A stretch of DNA of 64,000 nt from Saururus chinensis (taxonomy: Eukaryota; Streptophyta; Magnoliopsida; Piperales; Saururaceae). The notes under the pieces were generated by a model. The model worked only from the letters and a program-made list of their open reading frames with translations, was not told the DNA's origin and ran no database searches. The stretch is from assembly GCA_035235625.1 (NCBI GenBank), contig CP141146.1:17044501-17108500 (forward strand). The letters are read 5' to 3'. Made by a program: the position numbers and the translations under genes. This document shows, piece after piece, positions 11,886 to 24,019 of this stretch; within the stretch, counting starts at the first letter, position 1, and the number at the start of each line of letters is the position of its first letter.

Positions 11886-12359
11886 TCTATCAAACCATGT
11901 TGTTGGAGTTTATTTCAATCCATATAAAGTTTTTTTTCAATTTGTACACATAATTAGGATGCGGAGGGTCAATAAAACCCTCTGGCTATTCTACATAAAC
12001 TTCCTCTTTAAAGTTTCCATTTAGAAAAACACTCTTAATTAACAATTATTATATTTTTATAAATTATATTATTTTATCAACAATTTTGATAATTTATTTA
12101 TAAAAATGGACGGTGAAACCATCACGATTTGAATTCACCATTATTGCCCTTAGATGCATAATATATTTGTAGAAATTAACAAGCACATGTTCAAATTCAA
12201 CAAGAACTAGAAGAAAATCATTCTAAAGCCAACAAATTGATTATACAAGGAAGAAGAGTGCAATCCAACATGAATTTGCATGAGACTCTATTTCCAATGC
12301 CAATCCTCTGCAAATCTGCTCCCAAACACTCCACTCTCACTTGGACTCCCCATTGACTT

Positions 12360-12556
12360 CTAGCCAATCTCGAAATCCCAAGTTTTCTTCTCTTTAAATA
12401 GAACATAATTGTCCCCATAGTCCAAAATAAAAAAGCCACCTTGTTTCTCGAAATAACCGAAAAATACATTTTCACCAATGGACCATTGACGTGTAAATGC
12501 TTGTAGATGGTAAAAAATTTGTTTATCGATGTGAACACCAACATGTTTGTGGCTTG
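12360..12556 (-). pseudogene. Unrecognised coding tail, copy B (better preserved)
   Basis: About 65 codons are open on the minus strand to a stop at 12360-12362. Visible segments include HKHVGVHIDKQIFYHLQAF, QWSIGENVFFGYFEKQGG and LDYGDN, then TWDFEIG. The frame is conserved against copy A at 18-158. It looks like the C-terminus of a once-functional gene. I cannot name the family, and no start or upstream exons were found. Confidence 0.35.
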
Positions 12557-13599
12557 AAGGTGAGACAAAAAATTTTAAAATAAAATATTATATCTTTCAT
12601 TAAAAAATATGAGGTGTTACACATAACATGCATCTTCAAGATTTAGAACATAATTAGTTTGTGGTTTAACAATTCGACCATTCCTTTGCTCTTTAAATGC
12701 CAATAATGCAAAATTCCTTCATTTCATTGTTTTCTATTCTAATTCTAGTGCACCATCGATCTTCCCCCTTCTTGATTGCAATAAGTTTTGTAGGAATGGG
12801 GGTGGGTATTCAAGGGGTATTTATTGTAAGATCTCTAACTTTAACCCTATTTAATGTCCTTTTTATTATGTGAATTTGTGTGGTTTTTGTCTAACTACCA
12901 GTTTGATTTGATTTTGGGTTTAAGGGTTAGGAATTATGGTTTTAACCGGGTTTAATTTAATTTTTATTAGTTTTAATATCAAACTTTATTTATCTTATTT
13001 TTATGGATTTTATGGGATTTTAAGAAAAAATTCCTTAACTAAGGGTGTGGACCCCACTGTGGTCCCAAGTCCACAATTGGATGGAGTGTGAACCACATGA
13101 CCCTAAATTTCAATAATTTTATATTAGTGAGTTTTGGAATGATTAAACTCATTTTTAGCCATAAAATAACCTTAATTAGCCACTGAGGGCGTTTTACCCT
13201 ATTTTACAAGCAAATAGTTTGTAAACATAGCCCAAAATATACTATTTAAGGAAGAACCCTAGCCACTTCTGTAACATCCCTTATTTTTATGTATTTTTTT
13301 GCAAAATTTTCTAGAATTTTTAGTTATTTTCTGCTCGTATTTTCGACTTGGAAATCAGGCGCTTTGGCATATCCATTTTCATAATTGTTCTCAATATTGG
13401 TAATTGTCAGAGTCGGGAGTGGTATTTAGTCGCAGGCAAAGGGTCTCGACTCTCCATAGAAATTTTTGGCGCAAAAATAGGAGAGAAAAGAACGAGGCGC
13501 GATGGAAAATAGAAATGGAATGGTAGGAAGAAAAATAAATAAAAGGAAAAAAAATATAAAATCCAATGGGGCGTGCCCCAATGCTCCCAACCCGCTGGG

Positions 13600-14340
13600 A
13601 TGAATAGTATCATCCCCCTTCACTGTGTGAGGCTGGAGGCGCTGCCGTCACCGGCTTTCGCTTGGCCAGTCTTGGCATGCCGCCGCCACCACCCTAGCCC
13701 GGCATGCCGGCTGGCCACCTCTCTTCCTCCCTCTTTCCCATTTTTGGCCAATTGACCCCCTTTCAAAACTTTTCACCCGATTCGCCACTGCCGCCAATTG
13801 CATGGCTTCCAGATCATCGCCACAGTTCTGCCCCGGCCAGAGCGACCTCTGGCCACTGTCGTACCGGCCTCCCCGCCCCTCCATCGCCGGCGTGAAATAA
13901 AAACTATTTCGCCCCTTCTTTTCTGTTTTTCTGTTCGTTGTGAGCTGCGGTTGTGCCGCTGGTCACCGGCCACCGCTGATGGGCCATTGGCTCTCTCCTG
14001 GCCCAGCGACGGCAAGGCCGTCATCCTGGCGTAAACCGCCGTCCCCCCAGCCCTTCACCCCTCCCGTCCCTTTTTCGATCCGGGCTATGAATAGCCGGAG
14101 AAGCTCCGGCTCACCGTCACCGGCTCCATCTAGGGCTGATGATGGCAAGTAGCCACCACTCGTGCCCATTCTCCTCTCCTCATCCCATTGCTCCAACCAG
14201 TCTGAAACACAGAGACTTTCCCATGTTTCAGTCTAGTAATGCCGATTCACCACCGCTAGACTTCAGACGAACTCCGATCGGTATCCTTCCAGCTCGCCGT
14301 GGTTTACGATTTATGGATCACCATCGTATCCCAAGTTCGT
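13600..14340. other. GC-rich segment of the large LTR element
   Basis: The GC-rich block has short overlapping open frames on both strands, none resembling a known protein. The same block occurs in reverse complement at about 28400-29275, so it is repeat sequence rather than a gene. Confidence 0.6.
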
Positions 14341-14738
14341 CCCTAGGCCCCGTCTAGCCATTCGTGGCCCGACGATACGTGTATGCTGCACTAACTCGGC
14401 ACATTGTCAGCCTGGCTAAATCGAGTCCATTCGTTACTTCTGACTGGCGATTTTGCAACCATCGATGTCAGCCAAAGGATAGCTGCAACACCCTCTTGAC
14501 CCAATGATGATAAGGGGCCGCCATTCCCGGCCTCCCTTGCACGCCTTCTGCCCGAACAAGACGCCCCAAGCTTCGGGGTACATCTCTAACCACTGTCAAG
14601 TGACCCACCCTAGCCTAGGGCCAACCTATCCCGCCTAACATTGTGTGGACTTGGGCAACATATTTGACCTATGTGGGCTTTGCCCTTTCCCAGTGACATC
14701 AAGGGCCAACAATTCTGGCCTAATTCCACATCTATACC

Positions 14739-17071
14739 TATCGCGCCCCGGGATTTTGGAAGCATATATGATTTCTTTTCATAAAAGAATTGGAGTTTAC
14801 CCGGGTCCGCAACTGGAGCCACTCGCCATATGCGATAATAAAATAGTAATATGCCCATGAACCACAGTCCGTGTATAAACACACAAGAGAAAAATAATAA
14901 GGAGAGTTCATACTCGTTTCGGTGCAGTTGAAATCCTTGAAATCACATCGATAAAATTCGGAGTAGGCCCCTCTACCCACACACTAAGCTTCATCGAGTC
15001 CTGCAAAGTATGGTGGGTGGTGAGTATTTTAAAATACTTAGTATGGGAGTTTATACTATCAGGCATGAATAAACACATGACAATTTCACAGCACATATCA
15101 TATATAATATTTTTCTTTAAAACAGGGTGTGCCTCTCACCCAAAACCACCCCCAGTGCTTCTTCCTACCAATCAAAGATGCTTTTAGGGTTTGTAAGCTC
15201 TCACGGCTTACTACTAATTTCCTAGACATATATTATTAATAGGAATTTGTTGCGGGTACAAAGTAGCGAGCTCTTACTCCTCCACAGATCATTTCAAAAC
15301 ATTTCATGCTTGTGGATAGAAGAGCCACCTGTGCTCATGGGGCGCCGGGATCTATGGAGTAGAGAGTCTTCACATGATACTCTCTACCCTAGCACGCGTA
15401 GCCTTAATAGGTGCCCTTCGTTAGGGGCTAATTAGGGGTCTTGTCGTTCGTTAGGGGCTCACCATGCTCAAATAGGTATCGTGCATCCGATTCCGAACCG
15501 GATTAAAATTGTGCCCTCATCTAGTCAACAGAATTCTATCGAGGCGCCAAACAATAGCTCTAGACAACCAAAACACTCTTGAGTCCCAAACTCATAATCC
15601 TGAGGCATAGACTCGTCATTAAAATCTTCTAGAGTTCCCAAACTCCAAAAAAGTTATTTTCTTTTAAAACATTATATCCCAATGTTTACCTGTTTAAAAA
15701 CCTTAGCTTCGCCTCTACAAGCCATAGGAGCATCACTATCAATGACTACAAAGGCAAGGTTGGTCGCTCATTCCAATGAGACAGTTACCCCCTCTTTGTC
15801 CCTCTTTAGCGACTTGATCACCATGCTTATACGTCTTTTCAAAAATATTCTTGAGAATCCTCCTTTCTGCAAGGATGAGTCATCTAAAACCGTCTTTAAA
15901 AAATATTGTATTCATTAGCAATGAAAATAGTGGCGAAGCTAGTTTATCTCTATCTCACACGCTCTAACGTGTATAATTTATATCAAATTCCACGAATAAA
16001 CATTCAATCAAACTATCATATATGAGGCAATTGTAAAGCATGTAGTGCATACAACATATCTGTTTCAACATACAATAATAGAATTATAAACATATGATAT
16101 ATAATTCATATTCTATCTCAACGATTAATCATTGGACAAATGGAATATATGTGCGGAAACCATAAATCATAACTTGAAAGTAACTCTAACACATAATATG
16201 CAAGAGTTATATAAATATTAAGTTAAAAACATAACCAAAGTTCATAATCATGCCTTGAGAAAAGATAAAAGCTCCTACCTCGCTCTCCGTGCGAGTTCGA
16301 AGCCGATACACCGGACACCCCGAAATTGGACATCCACTATTGGGGTTCTAGAGGTCTTCAACTAGAAAAATAACCTTGCCACGACATCCGACATGCTCAA
16401 TTTAGGTAAGAACACCTTTTGAACAACTCAAATCGGACTTAAATTGAGTGAGAACGAAGAAATGAAGTTTGAAGAACATAGGATAAATTGAAGAAACGTG
16501 GGAGAGAAATAAGAACTCAAAAACTGGATGCTCTGGACGCTATTTATAGAAAAAGTGGATAGGCATGAGGCTGACACATGGCAGATAGGATTGACATGTG
16601 TTAATCCTATCTGAACGTAACCAATCTTATTCATTGTGCTATCGAACCTATCTGCTTCGTTGTCAATCTTATCCGTTACGTTGTTGATCCTATCCAAAAT
16701 GATATTATTTTATTTAAATAATATCCCAGCCTCAAATCGAGATAACTTTCATCCTCAGCATTGGAATCGTCGCAGTTATTACCGATGGACTCATGTCGAG
16801 GAACCCTTCAAAACAAGGGCACACATGGGTAGGTTATCCCACATTTTTCATGTGGGTCCAGCTCATGTAGCACACTTCCTAAGGCCTAACTTTCGATCTC
16901 GGCATCTGATTCAGGCGTTCTTGGGCTCGATACGCTTGTCTCTCTGAGCTCTTACACACTAAAATATAAACTCACCAAATTTCTTCCTCTAAATAATTTA
17001 AAATAATTAAAAACTCATAAAATAGCTTTATTAGAGGCAGGAAATCATACCAAAAATTCGCAGTCATTACA
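14739..17071 (-). mobile_element. Solo LTR nested in the large element, TSD ATACC
   Basis: The left end reads TATCGCGCCCCGGG and the right end GCAGTCATTACA, the inverted form of the TGTAACGAC...GGGGCG family ends. The 5-bp flanks ATACC at 14734-14738 and 17072-17076 are identical. A TATAAATA box on the minus strand (16541-16548) and the GCGTTCTTGGGCTCGATACG motif near 16915 are shared with sister LTRs. No coding. Confidence 0.75.
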
Positions 17072-19094
17072 ATACCCCCATTTTCTAATATGCACAACCC
17101 AGAACTTTTGGGGAAAGAGTCCTCAAATCCCAATTCTTCTAAGGGGAATAACATTGTCATCCATTAGCCTCGGGCCATCGAAGGCTCGACCATTGTCGTA
17201 GCCATATCTTCCACTATAAGTTGTGCATGATGCGCTACCGTCTGTATAATGATTTGGTTGTGAGTAGTGATTAGTCGCCGCCTTTGTCGGCCACCTAGTG
17301 CCTCAACTTGTGTTTTGGGAACGACCACTGGTGAACCCCACCTTTTCTGTGACAGACCACCCTTTAAAGGTTTGGCTGTGACAATACGTGCATACGTTGT
17401 TCGATAGCCTATTATGCTCGTGAGTGGTTGGGTCCAGCTTCCACCGGCCTGAGTCGTTTCGGAACCCACCGAGAACCTACCCTTCCCTAGGGTTTCCCCT
17501 TTACGACGCACGCTTGTGTTGCGCTTGCAGTTTAGGTTAAAAGCACCTCCTTTGCGGCGTATGACAATAGAATGACTCCACTAGTAGGCAATATGGTCGT
17601 TAAAACCCTCCTCTGTCTCTCCTATGTCCGTGAGTACGCAACCAAGCTCTCCGCCATGTTGTGAGGCTTCGACAATGCAGAATTGTTGCCTCTGGATGTA
17701 GTCCGTAGTCTATTTTAACATTTTGTGGCCAACAAAGTGTTTTAAATCATTGCCAGAACTCCAATTAGTCACCCCCCATTCTATGGTTGCTTTTGCCATT
17801 TCTAGTGGCACGATCTTATGTATGGCTACCTTAGCGCACCCAACCTTTGCTTCAAGTGAAATTAATCTAACCTTATTGAGATTAATTCCAGCATCTTTAA
17901 AAATCCTTGGGACAATAACTCTCTCAATGTGATACTTTTGGCAACCTATTCCTCCATCGACACCGCCACTGTCGTATACTCGCCATCAAACTCACGTGGA
18001 TTACGAGATAGGGTACCTTGAGCTCATAATTTCATTATAGCATGCTTTGATTGTGTAGTAGCATGCTAGGAGTTTATAACTTAATGCTTTGCAGAATAAA
18101 TGCTGATTAAATGAGCATGTTTTACGTATGTGAATTGTGCATATGTTAGTGTAAGACTTAGGGTATGGTAGTAAGTTATTATGAATCATAAGTATGTGAT
18201 CAGAGCGTGTGATGGATCTTTATTGTGGTCTGGTGGTGTGTGATCTATGGGCACGAGTATGTGTGTTTGATTGTAAGTTTGTCGAAGGGATACTTCATTG
18301 GCTATGATGTGGAAACTGTGATTGTATGTCGGGTGAGGAAAGACATAAGATTGACATGCGAAGGTTGGATTTGATGAGATTGAAGAACCGATTTGGATTG
18401 AGTCGGGTGGTACGTTGGAGCAATGAGTAGAATACCTAAGCGATGTAAGGATTTGAAAGATTCAAGGTTCTTAATGTCTTTGGGGAATTGTGAATTAGTG
18501 AGAGTGGACAACAAAATTGTACCCACAGAATGTACGTAATATGAATTACAATAGAAAAATAATAAGGAATTAGTAAGGGTTTGATGACAGGATTTTGGTC
18601 TGAAGGGTTTCCTTGAGGAGTTCGAGTAAGACAATGTAGTTCCAAGCCGAATGGTGTGGAATGTAAGGTCGTAAGTAAATGATAGTAAGAATATGCTGGT
18701 ATGGAGTTCAAGTTTGACAAGTAAGGCTATGCAAAGATCTGTAAGGCTGTAAATGTAAGGGTGGAGGATGAGCTAAGTAAAGAATGCACCTTTGTAGATT
18801 GGAGTTTCAAAACGGGCATATTTCCAGCCTTGTTGGTTGACGAATGTAAGACGAAAATAGTTCAGAACATAATTATACATGCATAAGTTACCTAATACAA
18901 ACTTGAATGGTAAGTAACCCTAATTCGATAATGTTGTGAGTTGAGACTGAGGGTTTCAACGGATTATGTTCCTTGTTTGAGCCAGTCGATAAGTAATCGA
19001 CCGAGCATCCTTCCTGGTTTAGCCATGGTGTTATCTTGTGGGATTTGGTCTTGGTGCTGTATTTCGGCCCAGACATTTGATGCCCTATTGAGAA

Positions 19095-19245
19095 CGCTAT
19101 AAGTTTTTGCCCTTTATGGGCACTGTATGTATTTTTGCCTACAAGTAGCATTGTATGTTCTGCCCAAGAGTGGCATTATAAGATTCATGTCCAAGAGTGG
19201 CAACGTATGTTTTTCGCCCTTAGTTGGCACTGTATGGCCCCAGAG
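19095..19245 (+). repeat. Degenerate tandem repeat, period about 27 bp
   Basis: About five copies of a unit contain TGGCA(C/T)TGTATG followed by a TTTTGCCC-like stretch and AAGAG. The copies are clearly related but diverged. Confidence 0.6.
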
Positions 19246-19439
19246 AGTGGGTATTTGCACGCTCAGGTAAGTCGTATCATGGATCTGCTCTTACCTATTT
19301 GATCCTATGCCTCATGAGCATATGTGTGTCTTGCCTTCGGAAAAGTCCATGGTGTCTAGTTGCTCCTCGAAGGTTAAGGTAATGCCCCAGTTACATTCCC
19401 TTCCCTTCTAACGTTGGTGCTTATTAATTGCAATGAGCT

Positions 19440-19750
19440 TCAGTTGTCGGTAGCATGTGTATGACAGTAAGAGTAAGTTATATGCATCGGATTTTGAGTA
19501 AGCACTATGTGTAAGATTCAGAGTAAGTGTAAGTGTGAGCTTCTAAGGAAGACATAAGAGTACATTTATGCTTAAGAGTAAGATTATATGAGTAAGGTCA
19601 TATAAGTAAGTTCATATGAATAAGGTCGTATGAGTATGTGTATGTTGTAAGTGTAAGTGTGCGATTGTACGAGTAAGTTGGTAAGATTAAGATTCAGAGT
19701 GTAAGTGTAAGAGCATGACATAAGAGTAAGTGTAAGTTCAGCTAGTATGA
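19440..19750 (+). repeat. GTAAG/AGAGTAAG-rich simple repeat stretch
   Basis: The words AGTAAG, GTGTAAG and ATATGAGTAAG recur irregularly over about 300 bp. This looks like a decayed low-complexity array inside the LTR element. Confidence 0.5.
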
Positions 19751-20120
19751 TGATTTGTGTATGAGACCATATTTATGTTTCATATTTTGTTGCTTCATAT
19801 GCGGTTGCATGAATGCATCTATGTATGAACTTACAAAGTTTATTGATTTGTTTCCCCTACTGGGTATTTTCTTATTGAGTATGAAAATACTCACTTACCC
19901 TTTTTTTTTAGCTCCTTCGTCTAGAGGCTTTTGCAAGTCGATCGATGGCTTTTTGGACTGGACTATTCTTCCTTGACCTTGAGTATAATGGACTTGCCTA
20001 AAGCTATGTAGATTATGGTGCTACGATCTAATTTATTGATTAAGGTGAGAGTTAAATGTATTATTTTGTGGACTTGTGTATATATGTATGAATCAGAACA
20101 CTGACTATTGAAGAACTTGT

Positions 20121-21560
20121 TATAATGATTCATTTTTTGATTATGTCTAATCTGAAGGGTTAGAGATAATTAAATAATTTTAGAGGTTTTCAGAGGTTAA
20201 AACCTCTGTACATGGGTAGATCTTAATTAAACGAGTGTAATGAATTGAAGAATACACTAAACGGAGGTTGGGACCAAAAGTTACGACCTTGGGAAGCGTC
20301 CAACAGTATCAAGAATGTGTGAAACCGAGTTCGGGGTAGGAAGTTACGCGCGCTTGAAGATTGATGTATATTTTTTTTAAAAAGGTGTGCGCAACGGACG
20401 CGGTGTAATGCGCGGTCACTGCATGCGTGACGCCTAGGTCACAAGCCGAGTGCGTGAGGCGCATAAAACGGCGGGTGCCACTGTTTGGTGCTGCTATTTC
20501 AAATTGCGGCTCAGGGGGCTATAAATACCCCATTTTGATCCATTTTGAGACACGAACTTCATTTTCTCCATTTCTAAGCGTTCTGAGTCCGATTAAAGCC
20601 GTTCAAGAGGAATTCTTAAGTAAATTGATTGTGCTCTACGCAATGGAAGGTCCTTTCTTCGAGTTGGAGACCGTATAAAGAGAAAATGCCCCAAGACAAG
20701 GAGAGGTTCTACTTGTCCTCCTCAAGCTCAAATAACATCTTCTTCTCCGTTCTAATCATCCTAACTCCGATTTAGTCTGTTCAAGAGGTGTTCTTGACTA
20801 AATCGAGTGTGTTCTATGAAATATAGGGTTTGTTCTACAGGTTGATGACCGTATAAGAAAGAAACATCTCAAAACAAGAAGAAGTCTTGCTCGTCATCCT
20901 CGAGTACCAGAGAATGAAAAAGAGGCTAGGAACAAGAGGGGATTTTGTCCTCTGTCAATGGGCCGAATAAAAAAAGTGGTCCGAAGTAGGGGAGGCTCTA
21001 CCCTCTACCAAAGGGCCATGATGTGTGAAGAACATCCCTGAGTAGGGGAGGTTATGTCAGCTTCCAACGGGCGCAAAAAACAAGAAGAGTCTCTGGGAAG
21101 GGGAGCATTTGTGCGTTATCTTTCGGTGCGAGGTGAGGAACGTATGGAGGCTAGAGGGGGCTTTGTTTATTGACTCCGGATGCGAAAGGGAGTACGGCCA
21201 GAAGGAACGAGCAACCCCGAATGCCGCTACCTTGCAAGACATCGGGGGAGTAACCATTTCTAATCTCCCATTTAAATTATAGAGCTGCATGTGCTAAATT
21301 AGGATGTGTGCTATGTTTTGATGTGACCTATTTATGTTCCGTCTTGCTCTAGGGTAGAGCAAGATGTGTGGTGCGTGTGCCCAGTCTCGGATCAGTGATA
21401 TGTGAACGTTAGAATTGCGTCTATATATGGGGAAGCTTTGAAGCTCTGTAGTGCGTAGATGAATATTGTACCTCTCGCACACAGATAATGATACCTGGCT
21501 TAAGGAAAGAAAATTTTTTATTAGAGATTTTTAGACCCCGACTTGGGTCGGGGCTTTACA
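20121..21560 (+). mobile_element. Solo LTR nested in the large element, TSD CTTGT
   Basis: The segment begins TATAATGATTC (decayed from the TGTAACGACTC seen at 752) and ends GGGTCGGGGCTTTACA. Identical CTTGT repeats lie at 20116-20120 and 21561-21565. In the inverted relative at 28.2 kb the host sequence is uninterrupted here, which confirms the insertion. A TATAAATA box lies at 20520-20527, and a GGGTAGAGCAAGATGTG motif is shared with 752-2815. Confidence 0.8.
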
Positions 21561-21809
21561 CTTGTACTCAGAAAGGCCTGGATGTGTTTGTTTTTAAAGA
21601 CCATGGCCATGGCAGGTTTCACTTTTATGTTTTTGTTTTCGGTCATGCCTGAGAATGTGGATTTTGTCATGTGATGAATTAATTTACAAAAATTATTTTC
21701 ACATGTTTTGAATTTTGTTGTTTAATTTGATTTACATCCATGTTTTAAAATATAATTTTAGTAAAATTTTAAAATAAATGTGTAGAAAAACCTCGGGCGT
21801 GACAACTTC

Positions 21810-23142
21810 CCTCATTTGGGGAAGAGCTGTGTAAGGGAGAATGAGGTGCTCTACCCCCACTTCTCAAAGAGGAAAAATGGATTAAGGTATTTTTTCTAGC
21901 ACTAATTACCCTTAATCTTTCGACTTTCCACTTAATCCTTCTTATCTTCATTTTTTCCAATTTAATTCTTGATTTTCTACATTAAAAATTTTGTTTTTAT
22001 TTCCATTCCAAATCCTAAACGGGTGATTTTTATTTTTAACTAAAGAAAATCATAGATGTACCTATTTTCAAGTTGATTTAAGCTTATTAGTTTATTTTAA
22101 TTAAGTCTTGACAAAAACCATATTTTTTGGGTGGGAATTCTTGAGTATTGAAGCTTCTTCTTAGATCCAAGGGCTTCATAGAGGTAAGGGAATTTCATTT
22201 CGTGTGGTTTTATCCATTAGAGGTAAGGGAATTCTAGAGATAATCAAAATGAGGTCATGTTTGTGTCTCTCTTTGTGATAAATTTTGGAAGAAATATAAT
22301 ATTAAATAACTTTGACCTTTAGTATGTAAAATAACAAAATACCAAACAACATGTAGAAAAGAATAAATGAGATGGGGATTGACACCTCTTTTCACAATGC
22401 TTATAGCAGAAAAGTCGTTACTCATTTTCCTCAAGAGGGTTCTGGAGGGTTACTAGATAAATGGCTTATTGAGTTAATTAAGGGAGAATTAAAATAAATG
22501 CTATTTTCTAACAATTTCACTAAAAAGGCCATTTCACTAAACATGCTAAAAGTTTTAATTGTTTTATTGCCTCATGCTTGCTAATTAGCAAGTACGAATT
22601 TTTAATCACATACATCGGTGTAAATTAATTCTATGTTTGACATGCACTAATGGCGAGAGAATCTTGTAACAAGTTTTATTCCTGACATGAAATAAGATCA
22701 CAATGTTTTAGGGCATCATTACGAGATGCGAAGATTTATTCCATAACTCATTATTATTTTTTATTACTAAGAATGAATGAGATGGGGATTGACACAATCA
22801 TTTCACAATATTTAGAGCAGAAAAGTCATTTCTCATGTTCCTTGTGACGATTCTAGAGGGTTACTTGATAAATGACTTATTGAGTTATATAAGAGAGATT
22901 TAAAATTAAATGCTCTTTTCCAACTATTTCACTAAAAATGTCATTTCAGGCCATTTTACGTACTAAACATTCCCAAAGTTTAATTTTTTTATTGCCTCGT
23001 CCTTGCTACTTAGCAAGTACATATAATAATAACATGTGCAATTGTTAATGAATGTTATAAAGGTAGTTTTGCCACCTCTAGTTTGTACGAGTTTTAAATT
23101 GCATACATCAGTATGAACTAATTCTAGAGGCTCAGTACTCCT
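21810..23142. other. Duplicated non-coding DNA of unit B
   Basis: AT-rich, homologous to about 2990-4180. No gene is supported. Contains one copy of the repeated flank at 22636-22770. Confidence 0.5.
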
Positions 23143-23556
23143 CTACACATAGGGAAAGGACGTCCTTGTTAATTTGAACTCTACATAGATTTCACATTTA
23201 TGATGGATGTCAAAATTAAATTTTAAAAAATACTGCATGTTAATTAATCTATGTATAGAATCATAATTAACATATCCCAAACGTGCATGCCACAAATTAA
23301 AAGACTCAACTAAATAAGAAGATATTTTCTTATTCATCACATATGCTTGTACAACAGTCAAAACATTCAGCTTTAAAAGGCCTTTGCTTAAGTACTTTTT
23401 TCCCACATAAACCCTATACTTAGTAAGTACAAATTTGTCGAACTCAAAAATTAAATTGAGTCTATGATTAATTAGTAATGAATCAGACATTAAATTCTTA
23501 CGAATTTGTAGGACATATAGCACTTCATTTAGTGTGAGACCCTTATGGGAAGTCAT
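23143..23556 (-). pseudogene. Ty1/copia gag-pre-integrase fragment, copy B
   Basis: A 137-codon open stretch on the minus strand reads LNEVLYVLQIRKNLMSDSLL and then LVESFNLWHARLGYVNYDSI...HKCEIYVEFKLTRTSF. This is the protease/gag-pre-integrase border of a copia polyprotein. It is better preserved than copy A at 4182-4421. No LTR or other pol domain is attached in frame, so it is a fragment carried along in the segmental duplication. Confidence 0.75.
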
Positions 23557-23808
23557 TTTTAAGTTGACCTTGTTCTTGCCTTTGACTTTGGAAGTAGTAG
23601 AAATTCACATAAACAACTACTCTCTATTATTAATAATAGTGAAAGATATGCTCCAGTGTCCACCCACCATAATCAAGTATTCTAAGCTATTTTAGGCTAA
23701 AATAGATCAGCAAAATTAGATAAAAATAGATTAGTCCTTTTAGCTAAGAAATGGTGTTTAAACATACCCAAAGTCTATACCTCAAATTAAAATGACAAGA
23801 ATTAATTA

Positions 23809-23970
23809 GGCAGTAAACATTTGTGATGGACATGCACTAGGGCGAGAATCTTGTAACAAGTTTTATTCCTGACATGACATGAAATAAAATCACAATGTTT
23901 TAGGGCATCATTACGAGAGATGCCAAGATTTATTCCATAACTCATATTGTTTTTTATTACTAAGTAGTGT
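23809..23970. repeat. Repeated flank sequence (copy nearest MMP-B)
   Basis: Matches about 4884-5050 and 22636-22770 (GTAACAAGTTTTATTCCTGAC, GATTTATTCCATAACTC). It sits just downstream of the MMP stop codon. Confidence 0.45.
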
Positions 23971-24019
23971 TTAAACTACAACTCAAAAACCTTGCCATGC
24001 ATCCACGACGTAAAATGCA

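Larger units (their letters stand above)
9000..12010 (-). mobile_element. Decayed Ty1/copia retrotransposon remnant
   Basis: On the minus strand, successive copia pol signatures can be read across stops and frameshifts. EVYVE..EGFIDPPHPNYVYKLKK lies at about 11900-12000. The reverse-transcriptase box QIYVDDIIFGSTN lies in 11664-11885. An RNase H segment reading LSTIEAEYIA lies near 11150-11180. The order from high to low coordinates fits RT followed by RNase H. LTRs were not identified, and the lower part (9.0-11.0 kb) is too decayed to assign. Non-autonomous. Confidence 0.75.
17077..20120. other. Middle part of the large LTR element
   Basis: No recognisable protein. It contains an array of about 27-bp degenerate repeats (19095-19245) and a long stretch rich in GTAAG/TAAGAG words (19440-19750). 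Confidence 0.5.
13270..21804 (+). mobile_element. Large LTR-type insertion (TGTAACATCCC...GGGCGTGACA), TSD ACTTC
   Basis: The element starts TGTAACATCCC at 13270 and ends GGGCGTGACA at 21804. ACTTC flanks both ends (13265-13269 and 21805-21809), and unit A has the empty site near 2985. It contains two later solo LTRs (14739-17071 and 20121-21560). Removing these with one TSD each leaves about 4.75 kb. No gag or pol coding was recognised, so it may itself be a very long solo LTR. A rearranged inverted relative lies at 28025-29275. Confidence 0.7.

Noticed and set aside
13573..14357. Several overlapping short open frames on both strands
   Set aside because: The GC-rich LTR sequence is open by composition. 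The inverted copy at 28.4-29.3 kb does not conserve any of the frames.
17164..17511. 115-codon minus-strand frame
   Set aside because: No family resemblance; it lies inside the large LTR element between two proven insertions.
19095..19245. Regular short repeats considered as a CRISPR-like array
   Set aside because: The units are degenerate and contiguous with no unique spacers, and this is plant nuclear DNA.
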